Positions 61,356-64,000 of a stretch of DNA of 64,000 nucleotides are shown here, in pieces; within the stretch, counting starts at the first letter, position 1, and each line of letters begins with the position of its first letter. Under the pieces are notes generated by a model. It worked only from the letters and a program-made list of their open reading frames with translations. It ran no database searches and was not told where the DNA came from. The stretch covers positions 9,010 to 73,009 of the forward strand of contig DASTBA010000105.1 of assembly GCA_035712285.1 (NCBI GenBank). Direction: 5' to 3'. This DNA is from CAMLHP01 sp035712285 (GTDB lineage Bacteria; Gemmatimonadota; Gemmatimonadetes; Gemmatimonadales; GWC2-71-9). Position numbers and translations under genes: made by a program.

Positions 61356-62645
61356 ATGTCAGCCCAGGCCCTGCCGGGATTCCGCGATTTCTTCCCGGAT
61401 GACCTTGCCCTCCGGACCTACATCTTCCGCACCTGGCGGGAGGTGGCGCGCCGCTACGGGTTCGAGGAGTACGACGGGCCGCCGCTCGAGCCGCTGGAGC
61501 TGTACACCGCCAAGAGTGGCGCCGAGATCGTCGGGCAGCTCTACAACTTCGAGGACAAGGGCGGACGGGCCGTCTCGCTCCGGCCGGAAATGACACCGAC
61601 GCTGGCGCGGATGGTGGCGGCCCGCGCCAACGGGCTCAAGAAGCCGGTGCGGTGGTACTCGATTCCCCAGCTCTTCCGCTACGAGCGGCAGCAGCGGGGC
61701 CGGCTCCGGGAGCACTTCCAGCTCAACTGTGATCTCATCGGCGAGCCGGGGCCGCTGGCGGATGCGGAGATCATCGCGCTGGCGGTGGATGTCATGCGCG
61801 CATTCGGGCTCGGGCCCGCCGACGTGCGGGTGCGCCTCTCCGACCGCCGGGTGCTGACCGGGCTGCTGCAGGCGGGCGGCGTGCCGCCGGCGCAGCTGGA
61901 CGAGGCGTTCCAGGCGATCGACAAGATCGAGCGCGTGCCGCGCGAGGAACTCGCCTCGCGCCTGCACGCGGCGGGACTGTCGGGCGCCGCGATCGAGACC
62001 GTCTTCGGGGTCGCAGGCGTGCGAAGCCTCGCGGCGGTCCGGCAGTTGCCGGGCGCCGCCACGAGTGCGGAACCGCTGGAGCAGACCATCGCCGCACTGG
62101 ACCGGATGGGGCTGGGTGCGTTCGTGGATGTGGACCTCTCGATCGTGCGAGGGCTCGCGTACTACACGGGGACGGTGTTCGAGCTGTTTGACGCGGGCCG
62201 CTCGCTCCGGGCCATCTGCGGCGGAGGCCGCTATGATACCCTCCTGGCGTCGCTGGGCGGGGTGGATCTGCCGGCGCTCGGCTTCGGGATGGGGGATGTG
62301 GTGCTGGGCGAGTTGCTCAAGGAACGCGGGACGCGGGACGCGGGACGCGCAACGCTCGACGTCTTCGTGGCCGGGGTCACGCCGGACGATGAATCCACGG
62401 TTCTGGCCCTGGCGCACGAGTGCCGCGATGCGGGGCTCGGAACCGAGTTTGCGCTCGGGAGCCAGGCGCTTGGCAGGCAGTTCAAGCTGGCCGATGCGCG
62501 CGGGGCTGCCTGGGTGGTGGTCATCGGGCCCGATGACCGGGCGCTCGGCATGGTGGGGCTCAAGGACCTGAGGGGTGGTGGCCAGGAGCAGGTGCCGCGC
62601 GATGCCGTGGTGGCGCGCTTGGCCGAGGCGTGCGGGCGCAGCTGA
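61356..62645 (+). CDS. hisS: Histidyl-tRNA synthetase
   Basis: Class II synthetase of 429 residues. Motif 2 (WYSIPQLFRYERQQRGRLREHFQLNCDLIG), the histidine signatures RGLAYYTGTVFELFD and GGGRYDTLLASLGG, and a C-terminal anticodon-binding domain (DVFVAGVTPDDESTVLALAHECRDAG) are present. A heptamer ACGCGGG is repeated three times at 62324-62344 between the core and anticodon domain, coding a short charged linker. Confidence 0.97.
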   Translation: MSAQALPGFRDFFPDDLALRTYIFRTWREVARRYGFEEYDGPPLEPLELYTAKSGAEIVGQLYNFEDKGGRAVSLRPEMTPTLARMVAARANGLKKPVRWYSIPQLFRYERQQRGRLREHFQLNCDLIGEPGPLADAEIIALAVDVMRAFGLGPADVRVRLSDRRVLTGLLQAGGVPPAQLDEAFQAIDKIERVPREELASRLHAAGLSGAAIETVFGVAGVRSLAAVRQLPGAATSAEPLEQTIAALDRMGLGAFVDVDLSIVRGLAYYTGTVFELFDAGRSLRAICGGGRYDTLLASLGGVDLPALGFGMGDVVLGELLKERGTRDAGRATLDVFVAGVTPDDESTVLALAHECRDAGLGTEFALGSQALGRQFKLADARGAAWVVVIGPDDRALGMVGLKDLRGGGQEQVPRDAVVARLAEACGRS

Positions 62646-62675
62646 GCGCCGGCACCGGATCGTCAAGGAGACGGG

Positions 62676-64000
62676 ATGTCGCAGGAGAAGGCGGTGACGC
62701 CTCGCGCCGAGGATTTCAGCGCGTGGTACAATGACGTGATCGCGAAGGCGGAGCTGGCGGACTACAGCCCGGTGCGCGGCTGCATGGTGATCCGCCCCAA
62801 CGGCTACGCCATCTGGGAGCAGATGCAGCATGCCCTGGACGGGCTCTTCAAGGAGACCGGCCACCAGAACGCCTATTTCCCGCTTTTCATCCCGCAGAGC
62901 TTCCTCGCGCGCGAGGCCGAGCACGTCGAGGGATTCGCGCCGGAGACGGCGGTGGTCACGCACGGCGGCGGCAAGGAGCTGGAGGAGCCGCTGGTGGTGC
63001 GGCCCACGTCGGAGACGATCATCTACGCGATGTACGCGAAGTGGATCCAGAGCTATCGCGACCTGCCGCTCCTGATCAACCAGTGGGCCAACGTGGTGCG
63101 CTGGGAGATGCGGACGCGCCTCTTTCTCCGGACCACCGAATTTCTCTGGCAGGAGGGCCACACCGCGCATGCCACCGAGGCCGAGGCCGAGGCGGAAACG
63201 CTCATGATCCTGCGGCTCTATCGCCACTTCATGGAGGAGTGGATGGCGATGCCGGTGCTGACCGGCCGGAAGACCGACAGCGAGCGGTTCGCCGGCGCGC
63301 TGCGCACCTACGCCTGCGAGGGACTGATGCAGGACAATCGGGCGCTGCAGGCCGGGACCAGCCACAATCTGGGCCAGAACTTCGCCAAGGCGTTCGACGT
63401 GACCTTCCAGACGGCCGATGGCCGGCTGGATCATGTGTGGAACACGTCGTGGGGCGTGTCCACCCGGCTCATCGGCGGGCTGATCATGACCCACAGCGAC
63501 GACGCCGGCCTCATCTGCCCGCCGCGCCTGGCGCAGTGGCAGGTGGTGATCGTCCCGATCTACCGTTCCGACGATGAGCGGGCGGCGGTGATGGCGGCAG
63601 CGGACAGCCTGCTGAAGGAGCTCCGTGCCGATGGCATCCGGACCCATCTCGATGCCCGCGACGGCATGAAGCCGGGCGCCAAATACTACGAGTGGGAAGC
63701 CCGGGGCGTGCCGCTGCGGCTGGAACTCGGCCCGCGCGATGTCGCGGCCGGCTCGGCCATGCTCGCGCGGCGCACCGGCGGCAAGAAGGAGCCGGTATCG
63801 CTGGTCGGGATCGGCAAGCGGCTCGCCAGCGAGATGTCCGCGATGCAGGAGGCGCTGCTCACGGCCGCCCGCGCGCGGCGCGAGGCGGCCAGCGTGCGGG
63901 GCGCCACGCGCGAGGAGTTCATTGCGCGGATGGAGGGTGAAGGGGGCTTTGTGTACGCGGGGTTCTGCGGTGATGGCGCCTGCGAGGCGGAGATCAAGGA
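62676..64000 (+). CDS. proS: Prolyl-tRNA synthetase, archaeal/eukaryal type, 3' partial
   Basis: 441 codons visible from ATG 62676, running off the window. AAGGAG at 62665-62670 is a strong ribosome site. Class II motifs: VVRPTSETIIYAMYAKWI (motif 1/2 region), WEMRTRLFLRTTEFLWQEGHTAH (motif 2), and TSWGVSTRLIGGLIMTHSDDAGLICPPRLA (motif 3), then the anticodon domain with RDGMKPGAKYYEWEARGVPLRLELGPRD. It lacks the INS editing insert of the standard bacterial enzyme. The visible end FCGDGACEAEIK fits the start of the C-terminal zinc-like domain of this type. Confidence 0.96.
   Translation, partial: MSQEKAVTPRAEDFSAWYNDVIAKAELADYSPVRGCMVIRPNGYAIWEQMQHALDGLFKETGHQNAYFPLFIPQSFLAREAEHVEGFAPETAVVTHGGGKELEEPLVVRPTSETIIYAMYAKWIQSYRDLPLLINQWANVVRWEMRTRLFLRTTEFLWQEGHTAHATEAEAEAETLMILRLYRHFMEEWMAMPVLTGRKTDSERFAGALRTYACEGLMQDNRALQAGTSHNLGQNFAKAFDVTFQTADGRLDHVWNTSWGVSTRLIGGLIMTHSDDAGLICPPRLAQWQVVIVPIYRSDDERAAVMAAADSLLKELRADGIRTHLDARDGMKPGAKYYEWEARGVPLRLELGPRDVAAGSAMLARRTGGKKEPVSLVGIGKRLASEMSAMQEALLTAARARREAASVRGATREEFIARMEGEGGFVYAGFCGDGACEAEIK

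Overview
The window is about 64 kb of very GC-rich, gene-dense bacterial chromosome made almost entirely of housekeeping genes. The two ends cut genes: an open SpoIIE-type phosphatase frame at base 1 and prolyl-tRNA synthetase at base 64000. Gene content and order (rex beside ksgA; pheST-zapA-rny; mreBCD-mrdA-rodA-accD-folC-hisS-proS; separate biotin carboxylase, carrier and PccB genes) suggest a free-living Gram-negative-type bacterium. My best guess, from general knowledge and not from a search, is Gemmatimonadota. I see no insertion sequence, prophage, CRISPR array, integron or plasmid gene, and no gene-free stretch longer than about 200 bases.

Layout. 1-6075: PP2C phosphatase, ksgA, the redox repressor rex with a textbook Rex operator, an arginine deiminase, a DnaQ-like exonuclease and a metallo-beta-lactamase-fold lactonase-like protein. 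6072-21766: the infC-rpmI-rplT translation operon runs into pheST, a coiled-coil/ZapA pair, RNase Y, folD, xseAB, ispA, dxs, nadK, recN and galK, mostly joined by 4-base stop/start overlaps. 21799-28384: tRNA-Leu(UAA), an 80-residue orphan protein, then a storage-sugar block with a trehalose-phosphate synthase/phosphatase fusion and a GH15 hydrolase on the minus strand, divergent from glgX. 28402-29776 (minus): a pilin-like protein, a bitopic membrane protein and a lone receiver domain. 29793-33700: aroA, cmk, rpsA. 33798-39646: a biotin-dependent acyl-CoA carboxylase whose alpha chain is split into two genes with an rRNA/tRNA uracil methyltransferase gene between them. 39723-47917: rplM-rpsI, rpsB, then tsf-pyrH-frr-uppS-cdsA-dxr-rseP. 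48010-53332: rpsO, pnp, M16 peptidase, ald, dut. 53415-64000: the rod-shape operon, accD, folC, hisS and proS.

The most informative signals are regulatory. Promoters ahead of several transcription units share a TTG-type -35 box, a 17-18 base spacer and a -10 box of the form TAnnTT. Several -35 boxes use the TGA stop codon of the gene before. At least five genes (arcA, glgX, aroA, pccB, hisS) have a -10-like hexamer only 6-7 bases before ATG, which predicts leaderless mRNAs. infC has no ATG, GTG or TTG that can encode its conserved N-terminus and appears to start at CTG. The pccB promoter carries four C-triplets spaced exactly 8 bases apart, a quadruplex motif on the other strand. rpsA is preceded by a 26-codon leader frame whose stop overlaps the rpsA start.

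No clearly new multi-gene system is present. The regulatory architecture, the interrupted carboxylase, the pilin/receiver cassette and a few orphan proteins are the points most worth following.
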